A stretch of DNA of 35,389 nucleotides from contig DLPD01000006.1 in assembly GCA_002479785.1 (NCBI GenBank), positions 1 through 35,389 of the forward strand, given 5' to 3'. The notes beneath the pieces were generated by a model. It saw only the letters and a program-made list of their open reading frames with translations, searched no databases and was not told the DNA's origin. Positions 16,186 through 23,037 of this stretch are shown here, piece after piece; positions within the stretch are counted from its first letter, which is position 1, and the number at the start of each line of letters is the position of its first letter. Both the position numbers and the translations under genes were made by a program. This DNA is from Cytophagaceae bacterium UBA7467. Its GTDB lineage: Bacteria > Bacteroidota > Bacteroidia > Cytophagales > Spirosomataceae.

Positions 16186-17022
16186 AATCCCCCAGTAAAT
16201 AGCCTCCTCGATTAATTTTACAAAATTAGGATTCGCCCAAACCTCCTTCGAGTGACCCATCGACGTATAAAAGGTTTTCCCCTTTCCTACTTCTTTATGC
16301 CATGCCACCGGATGGTTTTTCCCCATCCCAAAATTCTTATCCTTCATCCACAGCATATTCCCACTTGGCAAAATCTTATCACCATCAATGGAATAGACAA
16401 TTGTGGCATTCGTAGGTTGATGGAAGAATACATACCATTCGTCATTACCCTCAAATTCCTTAGAAATCATAGCAGAAAAAGTTGTGTCCTGTAGGCTCAC
16501 TTTTGCTTTTTGGAACTGCGGATTTAAAGGATGGTGCGAAAAACGTGTTCCTAATAGGTTTTGCTCATACCATTGAAACTCGTGATGCGAATCGTCTCCG
16601 GCTCCGTGAATTCCTAGCAAGGTTCCTCCATTCTCCACGTATTTTTGTAAGGTCATTTGCTGTTCTTCATTCAGCACAGGCCCTGTAGAATTATCAAAAA
16701 TCACCACTTCGAATTGCGCAATTTGCTCTGGATTAAATATGCCGCCCTCTTCTGTTTCATACACAAACCAGCCGTTTTTAGAGGATAAATCTTTCAACAC
16801 TGACTTAGAGGCATCGATCGATTCGCCGTGACGAAAGCCCGTCGTTTTTGAGAATAATAATACTGCCGGTTTATCTGAAGGAATCGAAATGGCAGGCTTC
16901 TCTGTTTCGTACGTAACGGGAAAACCATTTTTCACTTTGTAGATAAATAGACTGCCTGCCGCAAATAAAAGAACGACAAAAGTCAATAAGGTCCAGCCCA
17001 GGATTTTAAAGAATTTTTTCAC
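16141..17022 (-). CDS. Membrane-anchored ThuA-domain protein
   Basis: 293 residues; the start codon is GTG (17020-17022), giving MKKFFKILGW. One N-terminal membrane helix (about 9-30) anchors a class-I-glutamine-amidotransferase-like ThuA domain. Visible: LLFSKTTGFRHGESID, VVIFDNSTGPVLNEEQ, GGTLLGIHGAGDD, HPVAWHKEVGKGKTFYTSMGH. ThuA-like proteins of Bacteroidota are linked with sugar metabolism but their reaction is largely undefined. The extreme C-terminus (SKSQRVGTIASKKC) lies in a region shared with the M23 gene on the other strand. Monocistronic as seen here. Confidence 0.9.
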   Translation of the reverse strand: MKKFFKILGWTLLTFVVLLFAAGSLFIYKVKNGFPVTYETEKPAISIPSDKPAVLLFSKTTGFRHGESIDASKSVLKDLSSKNGWFVYETEEGGIFNPEQIAQFEVVIFDNSTGPVLNEEQQMTLQKYVENGGTLLGIHGAGDDSHHEFQWYEQNLLGTRFSHHPLNPQFQKAKVSLQDTTFSAMISKEFEGNDEWYVFFHQPTNATIVYSIDGDKILPSGNMLWMKDKNFGMGKNHPVAWHKEVGKGKTFYTSMGHSKEVWANPNFVKLIEEAIYWGISKSQRVGTIASKKC

Positions 17023-17085
17023 AGTTTTTCGGTTTTATTTCGCAAGGTAAAGGTTCTGACTAATTATTACAACTAGGCCTAAACG

Positions 17086-17117
17086 GTAATAGCCTGGTGA
17101 AAATCACCGGCTATTAC
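17086..17117. other. Strong 14-bp hairpin downstream of the M56 gene
   Basis: GTAATAGCC then GGTGA (one bulged T between) pairs with TCACC and GGCTATTAC around an AAA loop. It lies between the stop of the M56 gene and the start of the ThuA gene, both on the minus strand. There is no T tract directly after it in either direction, so it may stabilise the mRNA 3' end or act as an attenuator or 5' leader of the ThuA gene, more than as a classic terminator. Confidence 0.7.
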
Positions 17118-17118
17118 A

Positions 17119-17137
17119 TAATTCTATCATTTTTTAA
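17119..17137 (+). repeat. 19-base sequence repeated at 7964-7982 (copy 2)
   Basis: TAATTCTATCATTTTTTAA, identical to the copy upstream of SusC. Here it sits between the hairpin and the stop codon of the M56 gene. No function is known. Confidence 0.4.
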
Positions 17138-17148
17138 ACTCGTTTTCG

Positions 17149-18540
17149 CTAGGGCTTTTTAGTCGTAATTTCGATTACGCCATTCGCCCCTTTTTCAGCA
17201 TATTTTGCCTTCGCGCCTTCTCCCTTCAAGACATTCATCGATTGAATGTTACTAGGATTAAGGTCGTTTAGATTTAGATTTGTAGCGATAACACCATCGA
17301 TGACGATGAGCGGCTTGATATTGTCTCCTGAAGATGGCTTCAATACTATGCCTGATTTTTCACTAGGCGAAGTAGCGGTATTACCTACTTTCTCTGCTCG
17401 AAATACCATCTGCTTGCCTTCACTATTTGTACCTTTGAATTCTACCGTGGTTGAATCGAGATAGATCAATTTGACGTCAGAACCAGAGCCATGTAAAGTG
17501 AGAACAGGTGGAGCCGGTGGTGCTGGCGCACCAGCAGGTGGCGGCGGAGGTGGCATGTCACGGGTGGCTACAGAAAACACTTTTTTACCTGTTTTAGGGT
17601 CTGAAAAAGTGGTCGAATCTGGTCGCATCGTGACCGTGTACTGTGTTGCCAATTCCTTTTTAGGCTTAGGCTTTTGAGCGCTTAATTGGATCGAGAATAA
17701 GACCAAAGAAATCGCCACTAGAGGCAATACGGCCACCCTTCTTAGGTAGGCGTATTTAGGGGCTTGTGAGGTTGTTAACATAATAATTCTTCGTTTAATG
17801 GATGAGTAATAAAATGAGTGACTCGGGTTTAAAAAATGATTACCGTAATAGGTTTGTAAGAGCATTTTGGCAAAAGCATCCACCTTCCCGCTGCCCACCG
17901 CATCGCGATCAGCAATAAATTCATGAATGTTTTGCAACTCTTTTTGAATGATCCAATTGAAAGGGTTCATCCAAAAAATAGCACAAATCAATTGAGAGAA
18001 CAGGCGATCCCACGAGTGTTTATCACGCATGTGAACGAGCTCATGTTGCAGCATTTTTTGGCCACTTTCGTCTTCTATGGAAATGGATTTTTTCCAAAAA
18101 AGGTTTGAAAAAAAGGAGAACGGCGCCTCGTCTAATTCTGTTTCGATGAAGGTAAATTCCCCCATCTGCTTTTGGGCACTAACCGCTTTCAAACGGAAAA
18201 CTTTCAGAATAGAATAGGCTAAATAGCCCACAAATAAGGTACTAATGCTGGCAATAAGAAGGAATTCCCAAGCAATGCTCTCTTCTTGTGCTTGCGCTGC
18301 GGGAAGCTGTGTAAAATAGATCAGCACCTGCTTTGCACTTGCCGCCTGCTCCTCAGAAACAGTAAACGTGGACAGTTTAAAGAAAGGAATGGCAAGACTC
18401 AAGGCCATCGACGCTAACAGGTAAAAACGATTATACGAATGGTAAATCGTGTTCTTCAAAAACAGCGTGTAGTATCCGAAGAAAATCCCTGATAAAATCA
18501 TCGACTTCAACAGGTAGATAAAAAGTTCCATCTTATTCAT
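17149..18540 (-). CDS. M56 (BlaR1-type) sensor metallopeptidase with TonB-plug-like tail
   Basis: 463 residues. Membrane helices at about 10-28, 38-55 and 92-115, a cytosolic zinc protease loop with HELVH (166-170) and HEFIADRDA (Glu207 as third ligand), and a further helix near 270-287. The periplasmic part lacks a penicillin-binding sensor. It has a Pro run (329-345, MPPPPPPAGAPAPPAPP) and ends (410-463) in VIDGVIATNLNLNDLNPSNI and KGANGVIEITTKK, closely like the plug of SusC proteins. In this family the protease is thought to cut its partner BlaI repressor after a signal. The start overlaps the BlaI-like gene by eight bases. The signal is unknown; the plug-like tail is the unusual feature. 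Confidence 0.93.
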   Translation of the reverse strand: MNKMELFIYLLKSMILSGIFFGYYTLFLKNTIYHSYNRFYLLASMALSLAIPFFKLSTFTVSEEQAASAKQVLIYFTQLPAAQAQEESIAWEFLLIASISTLFVGYLAYSILKVFRLKAVSAQKQMGEFTFIETELDEAPFSFFSNLFWKKSISIEDESGQKMLQHELVHMRDKHSWDRLFSQLICAIFWMNPFNWIIQKELQNIHEFIADRDAVGSGKVDAFAKMLLQTYYGNHFLNPSHSFYYSSIKRRIIMLTTSQAPKYAYLRRVAVLPLVAISLVLFSIQLSAQKPKPKKELATQYTVTMRPDSTTFSDPKTGKKVFSVATRDMPPPPPPAGAPAPPAPPVLTLHGSGSDVKLIYLDSTTVEFKGTNSEGKQMVFRAEKVGNTATSPSEKSGIVLKPSSGDNIKPLIVIDGVIATNLNLNDLNPSNIQSMNVLKGEGAKAKYAEKGANGVIEITTKKP

Positions 18541-18901
18541 CGCCTTTGGATTTTAAGTTTTGTAACAAGAGTTCTAAATCCTCTATCGACATTTGCTTTT
18601 TGTCCACTAAATAGGACACCACATTCGCGTAAGATCCGTCGAAAAACGATTCTGTTAAACCGGCCATTCGCAGGCCTGAATAGTCGCGTTTCGAGACTTT
18701 CGCGGAATACAAGTTGTTCCGATTCGGATTAGTGATTTGGACAAAATCTTTCTCCACTAAAATCTTTAACAGCGTGGCCACCGTATTCGAGTGTGGCTTC
18801 GGCTCCGGCAACTGTTCAATGATGTCCTTTAAGAATCCGCCTTGCGGCAAATTCCAAATGACCTGCATGACCTGCTCCTCTGCTTGTGTTAGTTTTTTCA
18901 T
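18533..18901 (-). CDS. BlaI/MecI/CopY-family transcriptional repressor
   Basis: A 122-residue winged-helix repressor. The opening LTQAEEQVMQVIWNLPQGGF is the family signature, followed by the recognition region PHSNTVATLLKILVEKDFV and the wing NLYSAKVSKRDY; the C-terminal half (SYLVDKKQMSIEDLELLLQNL) is the dimer helix set. Such repressors bind a palindrome as dimers and are released by cleavage by the partner M56 protease, here the next gene. A matching palindrome lies inside its promoter, so it should repress its own operon. Confidence 0.95.
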   Translation of the reverse strand: MKKLTQAEEQVMQVIWNLPQGGFLKDIIEQLPEPKPHSNTVATLLKILVEKDFVQITNPNRNNLYSAKVSKRDYSGLRMAGLTESFFDGSYANVVSYLVDKKQMSIEDLELLLQNLKSKGDE

Positions 18902-18934
18902 TTGTTCAATGTTTCATTATGCTCTTCGATGAGG

Positions 18935-18964
18935 CAAATGTATAACTAAATTTTTAGTTACAAA
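18935..18964 (-). promoter_or_regulatory. Promoter of the BlaI-M56 operon
   Basis: On the minus strand, TTTG (18961-18964) is followed by an 18-base spacer and TACATTTG (18935-18942). This fits the Bacteroidota primary-sigma consensus TTTG / TAnnTTTG with usual spacing. The -7 box ends 33 bases before the ATG of the repressor gene. The spacer is exactly the palindromic operator 18943-18960. Confidence 0.8.
18943..18960. promoter_or_regulatory. Palindromic operator 1, probable BlaI site
   Basis: TAACTAAATTTTTAGTTA has perfect 8-base arms (TAACTAAA / TTTAGTTA) around a TT centre. It fills the gap between the -33 and -7 boxes, an ideal position for repression by blocking RNA polymerase. Confidence 0.78.
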
Positions 18965-18971
18965 ATATTTC

Positions 18972-18989
18972 TAACTATTTTTTTAGTTA
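18972..18989. promoter_or_regulatory. Palindromic operator 2, probable BlaI site
   Basis: TAACTATTTTTTTAGTTA, with 6-base arms TAACTA / TAGTTA at the same overall length as operator 1, begins 29 bases from it, close to three helical turns. It probably binds a second repressor dimer. Confidence 0.65.
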
Positions 18990-19060
18990 TTATATTTTGC
19001 CAAGAAGCTGTTTAAATAGCGAAGAATTAATGTGGACATTTGGAAATACAAATATTAAAC

Positions 19061-19076
19061 GTAACTTTAAAGTTAC
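19061..19076. promoter_or_regulatory. Palindromic operator of the HigBA-like operon
   Basis: GTAACTTTAAAGTTAC is a perfect 16-base palindrome ending nine bases before the toxin ATG (19085). It is placed as an autoregulatory site for the antitoxin. A weak -7-like GACATTTG lies just upstream at 19035-19042. Its TAACT/AGTTA arms are also the core of the two BlaI operators nearby. Confidence 0.65.
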
Positions 19077-19084
19077 AATTTCAA

Positions 19085-19432
19085 ATGGAGACAATCCGAC
19101 AAATAATTGCCTATAAAAACTATTTTGAAGACTTTCTTTTGGCATTAGATATTCGTACCCAGAACAAAATTTATAAAATAATCAGTCTCCTGGAAACGAT
19201 GGAAAAAGTGCCATCAAATTACTTTAAACACATTTCGGGGACGAAAGGGCTCTATGAAGCTAGGGTTCAATTAGGTAGTAATACATGGCGGATATTTTGT
19301 TTTTTAGACGAGGGAAATTTAGTCGTCTTGTTAAATGGATTCACTAAAAAAACAGAGAAAACTCCGAGAACAGAAATTGAAAAAGCTAAAATTTTAATGA
19401 GTACTTATTACGAAGAAAAAAATGGAAACTAA
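19085..19432 (+). CDS. RelE/HigB-family toxin (Gp49-like)
   Basis: 115 residues from the ATG at 19085 (the longer frame starts at a TTG upstream of the palindrome). It is a phage-derived Gp49/HigB-like member of the RelE superfamily, which are ribosome-dependent mRNA endonucleases. Visible: KIYKIISLLETMEKVPSNYF, FKHISGTKGLYEARVQLGSN, WRIFCFLDEGNLVVLLNGFTKKTEKTPRTEIEKA, the usual order with the basic and aromatic core TWRIFCF and the KKT-x-KTP segment. Toxin first, antitoxin second, with an 11-base overlap, is the higBA layout. Confidence 0.9.
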   Translation: METIRQIIAYKNYFEDFLLALDIRTQNKIYKIISLLETMEKVPSNYFKHISGTKGLYEARVQLGSNTWRIFCFLDEGNLVVLLNGFTKKTEKTPRTEIEKAKILMSTYYEEKNGN

Positions 19433-19712
19433 ATCGTGGAAAAAAATAAAAGACTCCGTCTATGGCGAAATAGGTACAGAGCGCAGAGATGGACTTGAGA
19501 GAGATTTTGAATCTTTTAAAATTGGTCTTCTTTTACGTCAAGCAAGAGAACAAAAAAGAATGACTCAGGAACAGTTAGGGACTATAATAAACAAAAAGCG
19601 ATCCTACATTTCTAGAGTTGAGAATGACGGAAGCAACGTCACAATGAAGACCTTGTATGATATTGTGGAAATAGGTTTAGGCGGAAAAGTCAATATTTCT
19701 ATCGAAATTTAA
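19422..19712 (+). CDS. HigA-like antitoxin with XRE helix-turn-helix
   Basis: A 96-residue partner of the toxin. The N-terminal 30 residues (KKIKDSVYGEIGTERRDGLE) are the toxin-binding region. The Cro/C1-type helix-turn-helix is at about 33-85 (LLLRQAREQKRMTQEQLG, KKRSYISRVENDGSNVTM, TLYDIVEIGLGGKV). It should neutralise the toxin and repress the operon at the palindrome 19061-19076. It overlaps the toxin gene by 11 bases, so translation is linked. Confidence 0.92.
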   Translation: METKSWKKIKDSVYGEIGTERRDGLERDFESFKIGLLLRQAREQKRMTQEQLGTIINKKRSYISRVENDGSNVTMKTLYDIVEIGLGGKVNISIEI

Positions 19713-19718
19713 ACCACT

Positions 19719-20558
19719 ATGATACACGAAATCGCTACCTGCCTCTGGTTTGACAAGAACGCAAAAGAGGCTGCAGACTTTTATCAAAGCACTTTTCCAG
19801 ACTTTGAGCCCCTTTCTGAAAACCCGATGGCGGTGAATTACCGCCTCTTTGATCGACGATTTATGCACCTGAATGGCGGTCCTGGTTATCCGATTAATCC
19901 GTCTATTTCCTTCTTTGTCAATCTAGAAGATGAAGAGGAAATCAAACAGGTATGGGGGAAATTAACCGAAAAGGGTACTGTACTGATGGACCTCAATACG
20001 TATCCTTGGAGCCCTTTATATGGCTGGTGCGCGGATCAGTTTGGGGTGAATTGGCAAATCATGAAAAACCACGAATCGCATGCAAAACTGGCGCCTAATT
20101 TCATGTTTAATGGGGTTAATAATGGCAAAGCAACGGAAGCCATTGATTTCTATACGTCTCTTTTTCCTAATTCTGAAATACTATACAAAGCACTTTATGA
20201 AAAAGGCGAGCATGACACAGAGGGAAATGTAAAGTATTCTCAGTTTACGTTAAACGGCAAGCCTTTCCATTTAATGGAAAGCTCGATGGCTCATCAACAT
20301 AATTTTAACGAGGGGGTTTCGATGATGGTGACAGTCGATACACAGGAAGAAATTGACCACCTGTGGGACCAATTAGTGGCTGGAGGTTCGCCGGGAAGAT
20401 GCGGTTGGTTGAAGGATAAGTACGGGGTTTCTTGGCAGATTGTGCCTTCGGTTTTGGGAAAATTAATGAGCAATCCGGAGACGGCACCTAAGGCTACGTA
20501 TGCCTTTTTACAGATGTCTAAATTTGTGATTGCTGATTTAGAAGCAGCTGTCAACTAA
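19719..20558 (+). CDS. Two-domain VOC/PhnB-like protein
   Basis: 279 residues made of two related glyoxalase-fold (VOC) domains of the PhnB / 3-demethylubiquinone-methyltransferase-like type. Domain 1 (about 1-125) starts EIATCLWFDKNAKEAADFYQ and ends DQFGVNWQIM. Domain 2 (about 130-275) has MFNGVNNGKATEAIDFYTSL and ends DKYGVSWQIVP. The shared ending F/YGV-x-WQI is diagnostic. Relatives have mixed or unknown activity. It begins six bases after the antitoxin stop and may be read from the same transcript, though no functional link to the toxin-antitoxin pair is known. A terminator follows. Confidence 0.92.
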   Translation: MIHEIATCLWFDKNAKEAADFYQSTFPDFEPLSENPMAVNYRLFDRRFMHLNGGPGYPINPSISFFVNLEDEEEIKQVWGKLTEKGTVLMDLNTYPWSPLYGWCADQFGVNWQIMKNHESHAKLAPNFMFNGVNNGKATEAIDFYTSLFPNSEILYKALYEKGEHDTEGNVKYSQFTLNGKPFHLMESSMAHQHNFNEGVSMMVTVDTQEEIDHLWDQLVAGGSPGRCGWLKDKYGVSWQIVPSVLGKLMSNPETAPKATYAFLQMSKFVIADLEAAVN

Positions 20559-20563
20559 AAAAC

Positions 20564-20584
20564 GGGGGCACTAACAGCGCCCCC
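20564..20584. terminator. Terminator between convergent genes
   Basis: GGGGGC pairs with GCCCCC across a nine-base loop. A-rich sequence precedes it and ATTT follows, so it can serve the VOC gene and, in reverse, the lipoprotein gene ending at 20615. Confidence 0.75.
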
Positions 20585-20614
20585 ATTTCTAAACCCTTTT
20601 CAACAAAAAATTTC

Positions 20615-21157
20615 TTATTTTTTCTCTGCAGCCTGCATAGCTGCATACTCATCCATCGCGAATTTCGTGTCATAAAAATGGATTTCTTGCGCGATTTTAT
20701 CATTCTCCCATTTCAAGGCTTGGTGGATGTTCATTACCATTTCTTTCCCTGTGAACTTCCCTTTTGTGTGCCATGTGCCCCAAATGTTTGTCCAAGTTTC
20801 TCCATTGTTCATTTTCAAGGTAACTACACGAAAGAAGGTAAAGCGAGGATCACCCCAAAGTTTGCCATTCAATGCAAAATCCTCCAAGTATGCTTTCTTT
20901 CCCTGAATATCTGGAATTGTGTCACTCGGGAAATAAACAGCAATGTTATCCGCAATTTCGTCCCACTTGTATGTTGTGTCATTAGCTAAAGACGCTTTAA
21001 TCAAATTTTGAACAATCTGAGATTTTTCATCCGTAGAGGTAAATGTTCCTCCTAATGAATCTGTACTTGCTTCTGTAGAAGTAGACGCTGCCTCTTGCTT
21101 TTGACCGCAAGAAAATAAGGCTGTAGCCACAGCCATGATCATGATAATTTTTTTCAT
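20615..21157 (-). CDS. NTF2/SnoaL-like lipoprotein
   Basis: 180 residues with lipobox TALFSC (Cys17), then a Ser/Thr-rich linker (EAASTSTEASTDS). The globular part (about 45-175) reads like a SnoaL/NTF2-type small fold: a helix pair SQIVQNLIKASLANDTTYKW, ADNIAVYFPSDTIPDIQGKK, then long strands FTFFRVVTLKMNNGETWTNI and a final HFYDTKFAM. NTF2-like proteins bind small molecules; no substrate is predicted. It is the second gene of a two-gene operon, nine bases after the duplicated secreted protein. Confidence 0.82.
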   Translation of the reverse strand: MKKIIMIMAVATALFSCGQKQEAASTSTEASTDSLGGTFTSTDEKSQIVQNLIKASLANDTTYKWDEIADNIAVYFPSDTIPDIQGKKAYLEDFALNGKLWGDPRFTFFRVVTLKMNNGETWTNIWGTWHTKGKFTGKEMVMNIHQALKWENDKIAQEIHFYDTKFAMDEYAAMQAAEKK

Positions 21158-21166
21158 TTAGCGAGT

Positions 21167-21940
21167 TTATTTAGTAGATAAGGCAATTTTCGTAATCATT
21201 GTCGAATTAATAGCTCTTTTCACAGTTGCTTGTTTCATGAACTCTTCAGGAGAAATACCTAGAGCCTTTGGAATTGCTTTGTAATAGCTATCCATCATTT
21301 CATCCAATTTTGATAATTTTTCAATACTTTGAACAGTGGTGTAATTAAACTTCACCTCATCAGAAGAAGGATAAAGGTTCTTATAGAAAGACCAGCCGGA
21401 AATATTTCCCGCTGAAACTCGTTCTTCGTGTACTTTTAATACTTTCTGCTCAAACGCTTCGTAAGCTGCAGCGTCTGTTACTTTCATCATATCAAAAATG
21501 ATAAAATGGTCTTTATTTGTACCTTTTGCTGTGCCCGTAATTTTCTTACCTATTGAGTGACGAAGAATTGTTTGAGTGCTAATAGTAGAGGCTGATAATT
21601 TCTTTAAACCTGGATCTGTTTTTAAGATGTTGCCGAATAATTCCATCGGATAAAGATGAATTTTGTCTAAATCGGAACCCCAGTTTACAGTCATATAATC
21701 GAAGTCAATTCCTTCAGATTTGATATTATTGTATGGGACATACATGGCCCAGCCATCAATAATACCAGCCGACTTACGGGCTTCATGAATAGGCAAATAT
21801 TGCTTTTCCAATGCGATGGCATCGTCCATCGTTTTTCCCGGTTGTAATTTGTGGTACGCTACCATCGTGTAACGAGTTTGCGCAAAAGTCGCTGCAGATA
21901 CCAGCAGGACTAGCGCAAGAGAGGTGAGTAGTTTTTTCAT
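21167..21940 (-). CDS. Secreted protein with internal duplication, possible ferredoxin-like fold
   Basis: 257 residues with a signal peptide ending SAATFAQ. Two halves look related: PIHEARKSAGIIDGWAMY (about 51-68) and KVHEERVSAGNISGWSFY (about 169-186). Each is preceded by a strand and helix and followed by a FDYMTVN or FNYTTVQ strand. This suggests two repeats of a dimeric alpha-beta-barrel (NIPSNAP/ABM-like) unit. No named family is recognised and no catalytic residues are evident. It leads an operon with the NTF2-like lipoprotein; a -7-like box lies upstream. Confidence 0.8.
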   Translation of the reverse strand: MKKLLTSLALVLLVSAATFAQTRYTMVAYHKLQPGKTMDDAIALEKQYLPIHEARKSAGIIDGWAMYVPYNNIKSEGIDFDYMTVNWGSDLDKIHLYPMELFGNILKTDPGLKKLSASTISTQTILRHSIGKKITGTAKGTNKDHFIIFDMMKVTDAAAYEAFEQKVLKVHEERVSAGNISGWSFYKNLYPSSDEVKFNYTTVQSIEKLSKLDEMMDSYYKAIPKALGISPEEFMKQATVKRAINSTMITKIALSTK

Positions 21941-21962
21941 TTTGTTTAAGGTTAATGTTTCT

Positions 21963-21970
21963 CAAACCTA
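21963..21970 (-). promoter_or_regulatory. Possible -7 box (TAGGTTTG)
   Basis: On the minus strand TAGGTTTG matches TAnnTTTG and ends 22 bases before the ATG at 21940. The nearest TTTG upstream is only 13 bases away, shorter than usual, so the -33 element is doubtful. Confidence 0.45.
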
Positions 21971-22047
21971 AAAACATTGCCCTCAAAAGAAAATGGTAGG
22001 CGATTAGAAGATGTTCCAAAATCCGTAAAGGGAACAAATCCTCTTCT

Positions 22048-23037
22048 CTACTGCAACGATTGAATCCAGGATCGAACTAATTCAACTCCCTCATGGTGAG
22101 TGAGTTGCCTGCCTAATTCCGGCATCATCACGCCTGGATCGCGCGATGCCATTCGATAGTGTAAAATACTCTGTTCCGGCTTACCAGGAACAATGTCATA
22201 ACTCAGATTCCCAGATCCACGACCTGCAGCGACCGGTGATTTTAAAAAACCGTAGGCGGTTCGATCTTTAGAATCCCACGTTAAATAGAGGCCAGAAGAA
22301 CGAGCAGGGCCGGTGGGATTATGGCAGTGTGCACAATTGATATCGAGGTAAGCCTTCACGCGATCGTCTACCGAGGCCGTTGTATTCGAATAATTGACAA
22401 GGGCGGGAATGTGATCTTTAGGTAAGCCTTTTAAGATGCCCGCCGTCTCCCAATGTTGCAACTGCTGGCCATCGTTTAACTGGCGAACGGAGGGCCCGAT
22501 GGGCGTTAGATTGCCGGAACGTTCATGGCAACCTTTGCATTGGTTCATATTAGGCACTTGGTATTCGAAGGATTGCTTTTTACCAGAGGCATCGATCCAG
22601 GCTACTTGATCACTGCCTCCAGCCACTTCCAACATGGCCTCCGTTTGTTCTTTGTTCCAAATATAAGGAAGCGCCACCCAGCCTTTCGCTTCATGCAATA
22701 AAACGCGGGTTTCCATCAGGCGACGACCTTTCTTAGGATTACGTTCGTCAATGGGATAGTAGAAGGTTTTGACGATGGCGGTGCCCACCGGGAATTGTAA
22801 CACGGAATCGGGATTGTAAGAGACTGATTGTCCAGGAGGCAGTTTAACAAAACGCAGTTTGGAGGCATAATCAGAAAAAAGTGGGGAATTCAAGGCATAG
22901 GGAACCACGCCGTCAGCCGGGATTTGATCCTTTAAGCTGCCTTTGAAAAACCCATAATCAGACAGGTTTTCTCTGTAATTCGTTTCTGCCGAAATAAGCC
23001 CAATAAACGCTACCAATAAAACGACTAGTTTTCGCAT
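22048..23037 (-). CDS. Diheme c-type cytochrome, SO2930-like
   Basis: 329 residues with a signal segment at 1-17. Two heme c sites: CKGCH (167-171) and CAHCH (235-239). The front half (SDYGFFKGSLKDQIPADGVV, YALNSPLFSDYASKLRFVKL, ETRVLLHEAKGW) is the conserved non-heme part of the SO2930-type diheme cytochrome family. It ends in a second-heme Met segment (GVMMPELGRQLTHHEGVELV). It should act in periplasmic electron transfer; donors and acceptors are unknown. It is coupled by a one-base overlap to the beta-helix protein upstream, a pairing seen repeatedly in bacteria. Confidence 0.9.
   Translation of the reverse strand: MRKLVVLLVAFIGLISAETNYRENLSDYGFFKGSLKDQIPADGVVPYALNSPLFSDYASKLRFVKLPPGQSVSYNPDSVLQFPVGTAIVKTFYYPIDERNPKKGRRLMETRVLLHEAKGWVALPYIWNKEQTEAMLEVAGGSDQVAWIDASGKKQSFEYQVPNMNQCKGCHERSGNLTPIGPSVRQLNDGQQLQHWETAGILKGLPKDHIPALVNYSNTTASVDDRVKAYLDINCAHCHNPTGPARSSGLYLTWDSKDRTAYGFLKSPVAAGRGSGNLSYDIVPGKPEQSILHYRMASRDPGVMMPELGRQLTHHEGVELVRSWIQSLQ

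Noticed and set aside
19040..19084. Upstream extension of the HigB-like toxin
   Set aside because: It begins with TTG and would translate through the operator palindrome; the ATG at 19085 matches family length.
19719..20558. VOC protein as a third part of the toxin-antitoxin system
   Set aside because: Only closeness supports this; PhnB-like genes are widespread, with no known link to such modules.
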